DNA from: Talinum fruticosum
Lineage: Eukaryota > Streptophyta > Magnoliopsida > Caryophyllales > Talinaceae
Assembly (NCBI GenBank): GCA_021018815.1
Contig: JAITYX010000058.1
Coordinates: 637,001-701,000, forward strand
Reading direction: 5' to 3'
Length of the DNA stretch: 64,000 bases
Translations under genes and position numbers: made by a program
Shown: positions 11,909 to 23,175 of the stretch, piece after piece
How positions within the stretch are numbered: position 1 is the stretch's first letter
How the letters are laid out: every line of letters starts with the position of its first letter
Notes under the pieces: model-generated
The model's database searches: none
The model's input: only the letters and a program-made list of their open reading frames with translations
Told to the model about the DNA's origin: nothing

Positions 11909-13269
11909 GATGCAACTAATTCGATTACTTTGCCAAGCCCAACTTATCTTTCGATCCTTATTCCTAACGAAATTTCTTTATTTCTCACTTCATCGAATTC
12001 AAACCCATAGCTAAGTGATTACTTAATCTACCAATGTCTTTCCATAGGGAGACTTCACAATTAACCAAATTGCTCAAGGTTCATGCATATACCAACTTAA
12101 GGTCATGAGCGTTACTCTCATCACAAAATTCACATTCGCAATCACAATTAGGCATGCTTAATATTTGAGCTATTTTCTCAAACCTCTGCAATTACACATT
12201 AGCTAGTTCAACCTATGCATATACTCGCCCTACGTTTGCTCAATATAGTCATTCTCCAAAATCTCGTAATCCATCCAATTACTCAATTACATAACCAAAC
12301 ATCCCTAATTTCATTCTCTACATTATAATTTCCTAAAAGAAATTACATTTATACAAAATTAATCCATTAACTACCACACCTTCATCATCCATTCCAATCC
12401 GAAATTTCCCAAATAAATCCTCAAATATCCTCAACAACGTATTTCTAAATCATACTTTTCAATTTAAAATTACAATTACTTAAATAAGGAATTTGATAGC
12501 TTAGGGTTTAACGTTTACCTTCAAATTCGGAAAGGAGCAGCCGAGGAGGACGAGCGAGGAGTGGCGGTGGACGGCGGCTGCACCGGCAATCACCAGGCGA
12601 GGCGGCGACGAACACCGGCGGCCGCTGCGGCTGAGATTGGCTGATAAGTGGCCCGCGGCAGAGGAATCGGGAGCAGGGGAGCAGGCGTGAACGAGAGGAA
12701 GAAGAAGATAGCGAGCGCGGCAGAGGGAGAAGGGAGGGAGAGCGAAGGCCGGCGCCGGTTCTCGGCCGGCTTCGGTCACGCTGGTGGTCGGGGAGCCGCC
12801 TGCAAGGAGGGGAAGCCGGGAAGGATGGGGAAGCAAAGGGACGGGAGAAGTAGGGGAAGGAAGCAAGTGAAGAATTGAACCGAGCTTGCTCGATTATTTC
12901 GATCTTAATCGCCTTTCTCTTTTTTTTTTTTTTTTCAATTCCAGATTGTTCTATGTCCGGATTTTTCCTAAAAAAATCCAACTTATTTAATTCATTTTTA
13001 CCTTTATTTTTATATGTTTATCTATATTTATTTATTTATTTATTATTATTATTGTTACTTTTTAATTTTATTTTAGTAATGATGTTCACAAATTATAACC
13101 TTATTATGGGATTTTATTAGGGCCACTTCGTTGCCTTAATTGCTTAACACGTATATAAAAGTAATTTAAATGTGAAATATTGAATCGAAGTGCACGCGCT
13201 CAATCATATGAATCTTGTAATTAATGAATTAATAAAATAAACAATTTGGTTTAGGGTCGGGTTGTTACA

Positions 13270-13642
13270 TCTTGGCACTCAAAGAAACAAAACTCAATTG
13301 CTCTATCAAGTGTCGAAGCTGAGTACATTGCAGCTGGAGCTTATCGTGCTCGGATTCCGTGGATCAAGCAACACGTGAAGGATCTTGGACTTTCATTCAA
13401 ATTTATCCCAATCAAGTGCGACAATCAAAATGCAATCAACATCACTAAGAATCTAGTTTAGCACTCAAAGACAAAGCATATTGAGGTCACGTATCATTTT
13501 CCGAGAGACCATTATGAGAAAGGTGATATTGAACTTGAATTCATTCATACAAAATTTAAAATTAGCTGATATTTTCGCTAAGCCACTTGGTGAGGATCAG
13601 TTTTGTTTTATTAGGAATGAGCTTGGTATGATTGATGCATGA
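13270..13642 (+). pseudogene. Copia B RNase H C-terminus
   Basis: RNase H resumes after the solo LTR. SWHSKKQNSIALSSVEAEYI opens it (its first codons shared with the duplicated TCTTG), followed by DLGLSF, IKCDNQNAINITKN, KHIEVTYHF, RDHYEKGDIELEF and FIRNELGMIDA. The stop is TGA at 13640-13642. Asp/Glu positions typical of copia RNase H (VEAEY; CDNQ) are present. One stop (after ITKNLV) and a frameshift near LADIFAKPL break the frame. Confidence 0.85.
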
Positions 13643-14210
13643 TTATGTGTTTTCTAAGTGAAAATTTTCTTGCATGATTATGTGTTATATGTTTTTCTTT
13701 TGTCTTAATAACAAATGGTTCAGTTGACCAAGTAAAACTAAGCTATGAGTTATTAGGTTTCCGAGTGTTTTGAGTCACTTAGAAACCATACTCGAGTTAG
13801 ACTCAGCTTTTGAGCAAAATGAGCATCAAACTTGTAGAATCATCTCTAGATAAATGGAGAATTTCATAAATATTTTTGAAAAGTCTTTCTTCTCTATCTC
13901 TCTCTCTCTACCGCACGTATCGATAAGAGAAAACTAGCCTAGAAGAAAGCCGCTGGAATTCTAACTGTTGGAGAGCGAAACGTCACACCTATCTCGAGAC
14001 GGTCGTTAGAGCTTCAAGTCGGACCGTAGGCTGAAGGTCATTTCTTTTCTTTATAAATAGCACCTCTTTACCTTCATTTCGTTACTTTACTCACTACCTT
14101 CTTACTTTCTAAGCATTCTCGCTCACTCGAACTCTCTCTCTTTCGAATTCTAACCGCTCCTACTCTCTCTCTCGATCTCGAGTCCACTCGTGTTCACAAA
14201 AATTCTCAGC
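13643..14210 (+). promoter_or_regulatory. Copia B pol-ORF2 spacer with TATA box
   Basis: A 568-bp spacer with TATAAATA at 14052-14059, 159 bp upstream of the ORF2 ATG, followed by a CT-rich leader. The segment ATGGAGAAT...ATATTTTTGAAAA before a CT repeat is shared with the spacers of A, D and E. I infer an internal promoter or leader. Confidence 0.5.
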
Positions 14211-15758
14211 ATGCCTAAAAGGGGTTCCGCACAAGATTTTCTAGGGTCTCGCTACCAAGAAGCCCCGAACCAAAACTCCTCAAGAGGGTACCTCTAACCC
14301 CTCTAAAATCTTCGTCACCCAACATCTACTATTGGATGACAAATTATTTCCAACCACCTCATTTTCATGGTTGCCACACATAAAGAGCACTTTGGAGTAT
14401 ACAATGTTTTGTACTTCGGTGAGTTTATCTCTCTTGAACTCGTTGACGAGTTCTACTCCAATTTGTCTTACTCGAGGGAGTCATTACCTCACGAGTTCAA
14501 GACAAGGTTGTTCGCATCAACCTTTCTCTCCTCCACAGAATTTTCAAAGTCTCTTCTCTCTTTCTTAACTGCAATCCCATCCTCTTCACGGAGATTGCAG
14601 ATGAATTCTTTGAGAAATACGCTAAGGAGGTCCCCGAGTCACGCAAAAACTTCTCGGTGACTCGGATGATGACCGAGGCCAGATTACTCTGTTTTCTCTT
14701 GATGAGAACTTTCTTTTCTCATCACTCTAGCAAAGAAAATCCCAATTCCAAGATTCTCAAAGCTCTGTTTGATATTCTAGAGGGCTAAGACATAGACCTC
14801 GTCCCTTCTATTCTTGAGAAAATGGCTTCGTGCCAGCTCAATCCAAAAATCTGCTCCATTCCCCTTCGGAGCCCTTCCGACTATTGTGTTTAAACAGTTC
14901 AAGGTTCCCTCCCCTCGGATCCTAATGCGGTTTCGAGGCTGCCATAGTGGTAGACACGAAAGAGCTTCTAGGCTATGGATATCAAGCGATCAAGCTTGGT
15001 GTTTGGGTCCACGAGTCCGAGTTGAAAGCCCCTTCACCCCTCCCACTTAGACTCGGACTACTCTACCACTCGCCTTCTTCATCCGCTAATCCCTCCACTT
15101 CTCAACAACCTTCTGCAGCATCTATCGCTTTTCTGCTGTTTTGGTACACAAACTCTCTTATGTGTCCGAAAAACATCGAGGCACTCTCCGCACTCTAAAG
15201 AGTGTCCTTCAAAGCCTCGGTGATCAATTAGAAGATAGCCCGAGTCTTAGATCCGAGAGCACCAGGATCCGTTGATCGAGCTTAAGGGTATCATCAAGAA
15301 GCGGTCCGAGCAGCTCCAACTCCTCCAAGAATGCCAATCCAAGGCTACCCAGGACCTAGAAAGTTCGGATACTTCGAGGAGTCCTTCGACCCAGCCAAGT
15401 CTCCCTCGGCTGAGGTTGAAGAAGAAGAAGCTGGAGCTACGGTAGCTCAGCCTGAGGAGGAGAAGGACAAGGAGAAGGAAGAGGAAAGGGAGAAAGAGAA
15501 AGAGGAGGCTACTCAACTTAAGGGACAAGGTGGTGCAACCCTTGAACTAGAACCGATCTCCTCGGATGAAGATCCGAGTGGGTCGAAGACACTGGGGACA
15601 TTGGTAAGTCTATAGTTATCAAGTTAGAAGCACCTCCCTCTGCTGTCTTCCAGGAGGATGAGCCCGAGGATGATATGGCCCCGGGTCGGACGGCCGGAAC
15701 GGAGCCACTTGGGGACATCCCCGTGCTGCTGCCGCCACGATCATCATCTTCTTCTTAA
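14211..15758 (+). pseudogene. Copia B ORF2 (post-pol ORF)
   Basis: ATG at 14211 opens MPKRGSA, as in D and E. Parts in order: a basic Ser/Thr-rich N-terminus; LLLDDKLFPTTSFSWLPHIK (about 14320-14385); a region reading ARLLCFLLMRTFF.HHSSKENP (about 14680-14740) and LKALFDILEG; then a coiled-coil and a Glu/Lys-rich stretch (15415-15515) with an acidic Ser-Asp-Glu tail. It ends near TAA 15756-15758. Several frameshifts are present. I see no signal peptide or convincing membrane helix. Function unknown; it holds the position of the Sirevirus env-like ORF but resembles a nuclear or cytosolic protein more. Confidence 0.65.
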
Positions 15759-16272
15759 GCCTACCAGCGTCGGCGCATTGCTCCTCCCTCCACCTCCTGC
15801 CAGCAAGCCCCCTTCTTAGTCTATTTTCTTTTCTTGTTTTATTTTATTTTTTTGTCCAACATCAAGTGTACTTCCTTGAGATTTTCTTCCCTCTTTTTGA
15901 TGAAATGCAAGGGGAGAAATATAGAAAATTTATGTTGTGTTTAGGGGAGCTCGCCCTCTCTTTGCTTTCTTTCTTTGAGCAAATGAATGAATGATGTTTA
16001 TATTTTTCTAAACAGACTTATTTCGAGTTATTTCTTTCTAAATTAGATAGTTCTTATTTTTTTTCTGCTTTGATATAATATGTTCATCTCTTTGATCTAA
16101 TGTGTTATCCACATAAGCTGTTATGAGTAATGATAGTATCTCGCAATGCATTTTCTAAGTATGGAATACTTCTCAATCATTACTTCTCATTCTAAGATGT
16201 TCTCGCTTAGTAAGAATGAAAACTTATGTTTTGCACTAACAAGTTTCTATCTCGAATATGGAATGCCATTCA
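15759..16272 (+). other. Copia B 3' untranslated region
   Basis: Non-coding. A second purine tract, GATGAAATGCAAGGGGAGAA, lies at about 15899-15918, upstream of the LTR-adjacent one. Confidence 0.55.
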
Positions 16273-16288
16273 TAAAAAATGGGGAGAT
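16273..16288 (+). promoter_or_regulatory. Copia B polypurine tract
   Basis: AAAAAATGGGGAGAT directly precedes the LTR start TGAAGACTC at 16289. Confidence 0.8.
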
Positions 16289-17773
16289 TGAAGACTCGGA
16301 TTTTAACTCTAAGTCATTCGAGTACCACATAAAGATTCGGTATAAATCTCATCTCTCCTAAGTTTTGATTTTAAGATATTCCGAGTGTTATAAAAACTCT
16401 CGTATAAGTTTTCATTCATTTTTAACTGAGTTAGAAAGCACATTATTGTATATCTTCTACATTGTTGTTTCTAACTCGGACATCACTCGAACTATCGCAT
16501 GTTCAAAAAATTTCTCTAACTCTTTTATTTTGAGTTCGATCTGGATATCTCAATGCAAAGTGAATTACAATATTAATTCCTTTTTCTAAGTCAGTTTGTT
16601 TGTTTGAGAATTATTTGTCCAGATCAAGTTGTTATACTCGATGATTCTATTCCTTTTACTTGATCATCCTTAGGCTTCACTCGATGGAATTTAAGTATAT
16701 TGAATATTAGACTCGGAAAATTCCACTTTTCTAAGCCAAAGATAATTAAGCATTTAATTATCCTAATTTGATTATTATCTCGTGCCTAATCTTGGCCCAA
16801 AGTATTTTATACTTTCAGAAACAAAATGGTTTACTTTTGTAGGTTATTCAAACGAGGCTAACTCATTTTTGAAATACAAAAGTAGCTGGCTTCTAATTGT
16901 CAATTACCTGCAGAAAAGCTTTATATACTTCGAACAGGGCTCGGACACCGTGTCAAGGTTGTCTATTTCCAAAATTGGAAAACTCTAACGCTAGGATCAA
17001 AGGTGGTTTCCACCTTGCTTTTCGTACATTTCCAGTTGATCGGAACACCTTTTGGAGCTAGGAGCTGTTGCACAACGCTCACATCCCAACGGATCCTTTC
17101 GAGTCACTTAGAAAATTCGTTATAATGACCAATGAAGACTTCGTTCGGAACAAAGTCACAATGGTCACTCTTCTTGGTCATCTATAAATAGAAGCCACTT
17201 CACAAGACTTGATGATTGTTGAACATTATTGCAAAGCACATTACTTGAGCAAAAGTCATTGTCTTCATATTCAATCTTCTATTTACATCTCCCAGTTTGT
17301 AATTAATATTTTCTTAGTTGTACAGTCTTGTAATCAGTTATATACTTCTCTTACTTTCTGAGTAAGGTCCCTTGACTGAGCTGTAAGGGTTAACTCAGAG
17401 TTAGTTGCCCCTAATTGTAAAGCTTATCTCGGTCAGGAAGTACTAGATCGGTTAAGGGAACTTGTGAGTCTAGGAAAACATTGTAAGGAATTGTCTAAGG
17501 GAGCAATTCTAGTAGAGTCAGTCTTTTGTATTTTGAGGATTCAAAATAGTGGATTTGACTTGGTGCTTCGATTAGCACCGATCGTGGTTTTCTCGCCCCA
17601 GGAGGGTTTCCACGTATTTCCGAGTGTTTGAATATCCGAGTCCAATCTAGACTCGGACTCGGACTCGTAGTTTATCACTTTCCAAGCAAAAAGTGTTTAA
17701 GTTCTTTTTAATTTCCTCATCACCCTATTCACCCCCTCTAGGGTGACTTAGACTCTCCAAGAGCAAACCTTCA
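16289..17773 (+). repeat. Copia B 3' LTR (1,485 bp)
   Basis: Starts TGAAGACTCGG, ends GCAAACCTTCA. TATAAATA lies at 17183-17190. The U5 carries the family blocks AAGGGAGCAATTCTAGTAGA, TTTGACTTGGTGCTTCGATT and CACCCTATTCACCCCCTCTA. It is complete and adjoins the tail of A's LTR. Confidence 0.9.
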
Positions 17774-18078
17774 TCCGAATCTAGGAAAAACTTATAATTG
17801 AATTGTCTAAGGGAGCAATTCCGTAAAGAGTCGATCCTTGTATGTTGTGGATTCAAAATAGTGGATTTGACTAGGTGCTTGGATTAGCACTGTCCGTGGT
17901 TTTCTGCCCCGGGAGGGTTTTCACGTATTTCGTGTCTTACTTGTTTCTGTGTTCATTCGAGACTCGAATTACTTTCTAAGTGTTTATCGGGCGGAAATCT
18001 TTGTTAATTTACCAAAATCCCCCATCTCCCTATTCACCCCCTCTAGGGTGACTTAACCTCTGCAAGAGCAAACCTTCA
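17774..18078 (+). repeat. Copia A 3' LTR, second part (U5 end)
   Basis: It picks up exactly where the 7415-7877 segment stops (GGAAATTTC then GAATCTAGGAAAAACTT) and runs to the canonical terminus GCAAACCTTCA at 18078. Without the split-LTR reading it would appear as an unexplained half-LTR in tandem behind B's LTR. Confidence 0.85.
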
Positions 18079-20023
18079 AGGATCATGTTTGAACTCTATA
18101 TGATACAAAACATCGATGGATTTTTCTATGTACTGCAAGCATATTCATGAACACAATCATCCATTAGAACTTCCCGATACAAAACATATGATGAATTCAC
18201 CTAAAGAAGTTGATGAAGACAAGTTAGAATACATAAACCAGCTAAATGAATCTGGTTGTAAAGTATTTGATCCAATGACGTGCTTTAAGAAAAGAATGTG
18301 GAGGGTCACCTTGTCTAGGATTTACAAATAAGGATGCATATAATGAAACCGCAGCAGAAGAAAAAGCGCCTACAAGGAAGTGATGCAAATAGCCTACCAG
18401 AAATTTTCAAGGATAGGCATGAGAATGAATTTGACTTCTTCTATGAGTTTCAACTATATGAAAATGGTCGATTAATGGAAAAATGGAAAGGGATTATGAA
18501 AAGATTGGTGAATTGGTGATACCTGAAATTACCTACAAACTAAACAAATATGATATGATATGTGCACCTTTTCTAAGGATGGATCACTATACAACAAACA
18601 TAATGTTCAGTTGTGGTTTCCTCTTGAATGAAAGAATTGAGTCGTTCACTTGGCTTTTCAAGGCTTTTGTAAAGTCTCGTGGATTATAAGGAGCTAATAA
18701 CAATTATTACAAACCAATGTTTTGGAATGGCTGCTGGAATTAGACTAGTATTTCCTGCATCACATCACAGATTATGCACATGACACATTGGGAAAAATTA
18801 AAAAACAAATATCAAAGCATTGAGAGCTAAAGAAGGTTTTTTGACCATTTTGAGAATCTCCTAAAGTACTCGCAAAACAATTGATGAAATTGAGGATCAA
18901 TAGGCATAGTATGTTCCTTTGTAAACTTGTTATATATTTGTTTTTATGAGGAATATGTAATTATTTATGATGAATTCAATGTTTATTATTCTAACACACA
19001 AAATTTACGTTATTTATAAGTATAAATTTCCTTATTACTATTTCAATAAAACCAAAATAAAAATAAAAGTAAATATTAACTACTTTATATTTGATGACTA
19101 CACTATTACTTATGATGATTATGAAAAGATTTATCAAAAACTTATGATTACTATTTTCATACAGAATGTTGATGAAGTATAAATGCTCCACAAATCCTTG
19201 GCTTGTAAATCTCTACAAAATAAAGAAAAATTGGTGTCCTGTTTTCTTAAAGAATCTATTTTCAGGTGGAATACTATCTTCTTAAAGAAGTGAAACCACA
19301 AATAGGTCACTATCTCGCAGATTGTATGCAAGCTGCAGGACTATGGGCTTTCTACAATACCTTCTATGATGTAATAGGGCAATGGAGAGGCAACCAAAAA
19401 AAAAAAAACCGCAGATAATTGTTTTTTAAATGGAATTCCAGATGTAGCACTTGGATTGATCCGCGATCCTTGAGGAAGCTGCAAGATTACATACAGTTGA
19501 GTCTTTTGGAATGGTACAAGAAAAATTTTAAAAATAAATGGGTTGTGCATATTGTAAAACCGAAACTAATGTCACTATGTGAAACTATGAAGTATGGCAA
19601 CTAAAGGGCTACCAATATAAACTTCTAGTGATCCACCATGAATTTGATAACTCAATAAGTTGGTCATGCAACAAATTTACTAAGTAGACATACTATACTG
19701 CCATTGTTTAACAATCTTTCATTTCATACAAGTGAATAAAATTCTAGATCGGTATATTCATCAAAGATGGTTGAAAGAGAATTGTAAAACTATAGCTCAA
19801 GAAGACATTAAGTAAAGGAATGAAAATAAGGTTGTTGGACCATGCATATGGAGAATGCAAGCAATAAGAAAATTCACAAATTGTGATGTTGTCTGCAAGG
19901 AATAAGAATTTAAGCGCATATGTTGACAACTTTTTGAATGCAACAACTCATGAAATTCTGAAGGAGAAAGAAACAAATCATGAAAAGCAATATTAAGGTC
20001 TTGATGAGCTTGACAATAGAACA
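18079..20023 (+). pseudogene. FAR1-related / MULE transposase-like gene, N-terminal and central parts
   Basis: Fragments in several plus frames follow the order of FAR1-related (FRS) and MULE transposase proteins. At 18116-18330 the FAR1 DNA-binding segment HIHEHNHPLELPDTKHMM. At 18334-18520 SLPEIFKDRHENEFDFFYEF, the start of the MULE domain. At 18483-18890 TYKLNKYDMICAPFLRMDHY, IESFTWLFKAF, TNQCFGMAAGIRLVFPASHH. At about 19150-19330 WLVNLYKIKKNWCPVFLKN and RSETTNRS. Then more distant remnants to 20018. An AT-rich stretch (18940-19130) may be an intron or decay. FRS proteins are plant transcription factors derived from MULE transposases; this copy has many stops. The 5' end is lost to element A, and D splits the 3' part. 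Confidence 0.7.
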
Positions 20024-20655
20024 TAAAGGTTTGCTCTTGGAGAGGCTAAGTCACCCTAGAGGGGGTGAATACGGTGATGGAAGATTTTTGCTGATTAACA
20101 AAGTATTCTCGCAAACTAAAGACTTAGAAAACAATTCAAAGTCTAGATTGGACCCAGAAACATACAAGATACAAAGAAACACGTAGAAACCCCGATGGGG
20201 TAGAAAACCACGGACAGATGCTAATCTAAGAACTAACTCAAATCCACTATTTTGAATCCACAAAATACAAGGACTCGACTTCTTACGGAATCGCTCCCTT
20301 AGACAATTCCATTACAAGTTTTTGCTACACTCGAAATTCCCTTATCTAATCTAGTACTTCCTAACCGAGGTAACCTTTATAGCTAACGAACAAATCAATT
20401 GAGTTAACCTTTACAGCTCAGTCAAGGGACCTTCTAAAGAATTGAAAATGTAAGAGTGATTACAAGACTTTTCTCTTTATAACTCAGAAAGTAAGAACTT
20501 AAGAAGTGGAGTTATAAAAGCTAGAAGATTGAGTGAGAGTAGATTTTATTCAGTTCACGAAATGTTTAGTAATCTTCAAGTGTTGTAGGAAGAATTATAT
20601 TTATACTCAACAGAGCAAAGTAGCCTTTGAGACTGAATTTGGAGTTGAGAGCTTC
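20024..20655 (-). repeat. LTR remnant ending composite D
   Basis: Holds the R/U5 end of a D-family LTR from just upstream of its TATA region to the terminus (AAGGTTTGCTC on the plus strand). Its U3 is missing and it joins gag directly at 20652-20655. LTR and gag parents share CTTC at the join, which suggests an illegitimate, microhomology-mediated deletion. Confidence 0.8.
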
Positions 20656-21312
20656 CTCTTCTTCTAGGTGCAAGTCATGAGTGAGTAGTTTTCCAATGAG
20701 CTCATCCGGCTTCGACTTAGAGAGATCATGAGTTTTTCTATGGTTGTCACCTTGAACCCCATCTTCTCTTGGGTAGACTCCTTAGGATTTTTCTCACAAC
20801 TTCTTCATGAGTCATCTTCTTACCCAAAGACTTAAGATTTTTGACAATCTCAGCGAATGTACATCCGAGTGATGTTCTCATAAGGCTTCATTTCCAACAT
20901 TTCATACTTGTGGAGGAACCGACTTATCTTTGCTTGCTTCACTTGGTTGGCTCCTTCATATATAATTACTACTGTATCCCATACTTCTTTGGTTGTGTCA
21001 AAAGCAGTACACTCTGTTGTATTCTTCTAAATTGATTGCGCACATCAAAGTGTTCATAGCCTTGAAATTCTTCCCTGTACTTCTCATTCTCCGCAGTGGT
21101 GAACTCGGAATTTACCTTAGGTACAAGTGTTATTCCTTTCATCTTCGTGGGAGTGTAATTGCCATTGTAGACGATGTTCCGGATCTCCTCATCATAGTCC
21201 TGGATAAAGCACCCAATCTTCTTTTTCCAAGTGTGTGAAGTTTGAACCCTTAAAATTGGATGGTCTCGGTGAAAGATCTTCCTTCATTGAGCTCTCCATT
21301 ATTTTGAGCCAT
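20656..21312 (-). pseudogene. Copia Gag N-terminal fragment, second unit of D
   Basis: Starts ATG (21312-21310) as MAQNNGELNEGRSF. Fragments follow the copia Gag order: KEVWDTVV.IYEGANQVKQAK, then FLHKYEMLEMKP, GKKMTHEEVVRKILRSLPKR. This is the UBN2-type Gag of plant copia. It is cut short at the junction with the LTR remnant and has stops. The start codon lies 45 bp past the primer site. Confidence 0.75.
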
Positions 21313-21356
21313 TTGTTCTTTTGACCTTGGATTTGTTAGATCCTTTGATAAGGCTA

Positions 21357-21369
21357 GGCTTGGATACCA
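21357..21369 (-). promoter_or_regulatory. Primer-binding site (middle LTR)
   Basis: Minus strand TGGTATCCAAGCC, two bases after the LTR end. It shares TGGTATC with the complement of initiator tRNA-Met used by most plant copia elements. Confidence 0.75.
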
Positions 21370-21371
21370 AT

Positions 21372-22816
21372 TGAAGGTTTGCTCTCGGATAGGATAAGTC
21401 ACCCTAGAGGGGGATGAATAGGGTGATGGAAGATGTTTGGTGATTAATGAAGTATTCTTCACACCAAAGACTTAGAAAACAATTTGGAGTCTAGATTGGA
21501 CGCAGAAACATACAAGACACAGAGAAATACGTGAAAACCTCCTAGGGAATAAAACCACGGACAGTGCTAATCCAAGCACTAAGTCAAATCCAATATTTTG
21601 AATCCACAAAATACAAGGACTCGACTCCTTATAGAATTGCTCCCTTAGACAATTCAATTACAATTTTTCCTAGACTCGAAATTCCCTTCTCTAATCTAGT
21701 ACTTCCCGACCGAGGGGTAACCTTTACAGCCAGGGAACGATTGAGCCTTTTTAACCCTTACAAATCAGTCAAGGGACTTTATAGAGAATTGAAAATGTGA
21801 GAGTGATTACAAGACTTTTATCTTTACAACTCAAAAAGTAAGAACTTAAGAAGTAGAGTTGTAAAAGCTAGAAGATTAAGTGAGAGTAGATTTTGTTTAG
21901 TTCTAGAAATGTTCAACAATCTTCAAGTCTAGTAGGAAGGCTTCTATTTATAATCAGCAGGCGTGAGTAGTGTTGAGATTGAATCTGGACTTGAGAGCTT
22001 CACTAGCCGTTGTACCGGTTACGCCGAGTAACGCAGAAAATGAGTCGTTGTAAAATGAATGTTGTGCTTTGGTCATTGGATCAAAAAGTAGTCAATCCCA
22101 CTCGTGATGACTCGACATCTAGGGTGGAATTAACTGTGAGACTCAAAGTTAAAGTTTACTCGGATTTGGTAACAAACTACCTTGACACGATGTCTAAGCC
22201 TTGTCCGTAAAAGTTTTTTTTTTGTTTGTTGGTGTTTAATAGTTAGAAGTTGATTGCTTTTGCTTTTCAAATAAGATTAGAATACTTTAATCAACTTGTA
22301 AAAGCAAATCAAAGTGGTACTCAAAGTATCAAAATACTTTGGTCCAAGATTAGGCAAAAATAATAAGTAATTAATAATAAATAATTTCTTAATTATCCTT
22401 AACGTGAAAGAATGCAACTTTTTGAGTCTAATATTTAATAGGTTGAACTTCTATTTTGAGTCAATCCTTTAAATGATCAATACATTAAGAATGAATAAGT
22501 AGAATGCATAAACTTGATCGGGTAAATAATTTCATACAATAAACTAACTTAGAAAAGAGAATTAATGCAAGAATTCATTTTCAGCTAGAGCAATAAGTCA
22601 ATGCTCGGAATATGAAGTGTTTGTGAAATTATTTACTCATACCAACTTTATGTGCTATGTCCGAGTGGGTCGAAACCCAGTGAAGTGTGTTTTACTCAAG
22701 AGATAGTTTCGAGTGGGTCGAGACAGTATTGAAAACTTAAAGATGAGCTTCTTAAATACTTAGAATGACTTGAAATCAAAAGCATAGAGAGATAGAGAGT
22801 TATACCTAAGTCTTTA
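21372..22816 (-). repeat. Middle LTR of composite D (1,445 bp)
   Basis: It has a primer site on its 3' side and a polypurine tract on its 5' side, so it serves as both the 3' LTR of the main unit and the 5' LTR of the small gag unit. TATA box (minus TATAAATA) at 21945-21952. Confidence 0.85.
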
Positions 22817-22828
22817 ATCTCCCCTTTT
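22817..22828 (-). promoter_or_regulatory. Composite D polypurine tract
   Basis: Minus strand AAAAGGGGAGAT next to the LTR start. Confidence 0.8.
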
Positions 22829-23175
22829 ATGAAAGGCATTCCATACTTAAGATAGAAGCTAAGAGTGCAAAGAGTTAAGTTTTCATTATTGCATTATGAT
22901 CCGAGCAAAAATATTAGAGTATTTTGATCATATATAACTCAAAGCATACTTATCAAAATATTATGAGCAAGTATCGAGTAGGGATAAAATATATTTGAGT
23001 AAAGATAAATTATGAAAGATATAACTCAGTTATGCTCGAAAAAGAGAAATTTCATAGAAACTCGTAAAGTAACATACAGTAAATAAAAAAACATAAGAAA
23101 AAAGAACTCCCCGAAGCCAAACATGTATCTTTTTCTCTCCCCTATGCATTTCATCAAAAATAAAGTAGGGAGGGA
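22829..23175 (-). other. D 3' untranslated region
   Basis: Non-coding. It contains a second purine tract (minus GATGAAATGCATAGGGGAGA, about 23136-23155). Confidence 0.5.

Larger units (their letters stand above)
10651..13269. mobile_element. Solo LTR (unrelated family) in copia B
   Basis: The 2,619-bp insert has inverted termini TGTAACGCCCCGA and TCGGGTTGTTACA. It is flanked by perfect 5-bp duplications TCTTG (10646-10650 and 13270-13274). Removing it with one TCTTG restores an uninterrupted RNase H reading frame (S-L-I-S-W-H-S-K-K-Q). TG...CA ends and a 5-bp duplication without coding content indicate a solo LTR, probably gypsy. Inside are a GC-rich patch (about 12530-12870) and a T-run followed by TTTA/TTA repeats (about 12900-13060). 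Orientation is not certain. Confidence 0.8.
7878..17773 (+). mobile_element. Copia (Sirevirus-like) element B, 5'-deleted
   Basis: B sits inside the 3' LTR of A. Flanks are TCTGA (7873-7877) and TCCGA (17774-17778), a 5-bp target duplication with one mismatch. Only TGAAGACTC (7878-7886) of its 5' LTR remains, joined directly to pol at the protease. The rest of the 5' LTR, primer site and Gag are deleted. It keeps degenerate pol, a pol-ORF2 spacer, ORF2, polypurine tract and a complete 3' LTR. A foreign solo LTR interrupts RNase H at 10651. Confidence 0.8.

Noticed and set aside
12501..12981. Overlapping 121- and 157-codon frames on the minus strand in the solo LTR
   Set aside because: Low-complexity Pro/Ser/Arg-rich translation in a GC-rich patch, with no domain; a chance frame.
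18967..19331. Short frames of 65-71 codons in the AT-rich part of the FAR1-like region
   Set aside because: Composition-driven frames; homologous FRS fragments run in other frames around them.
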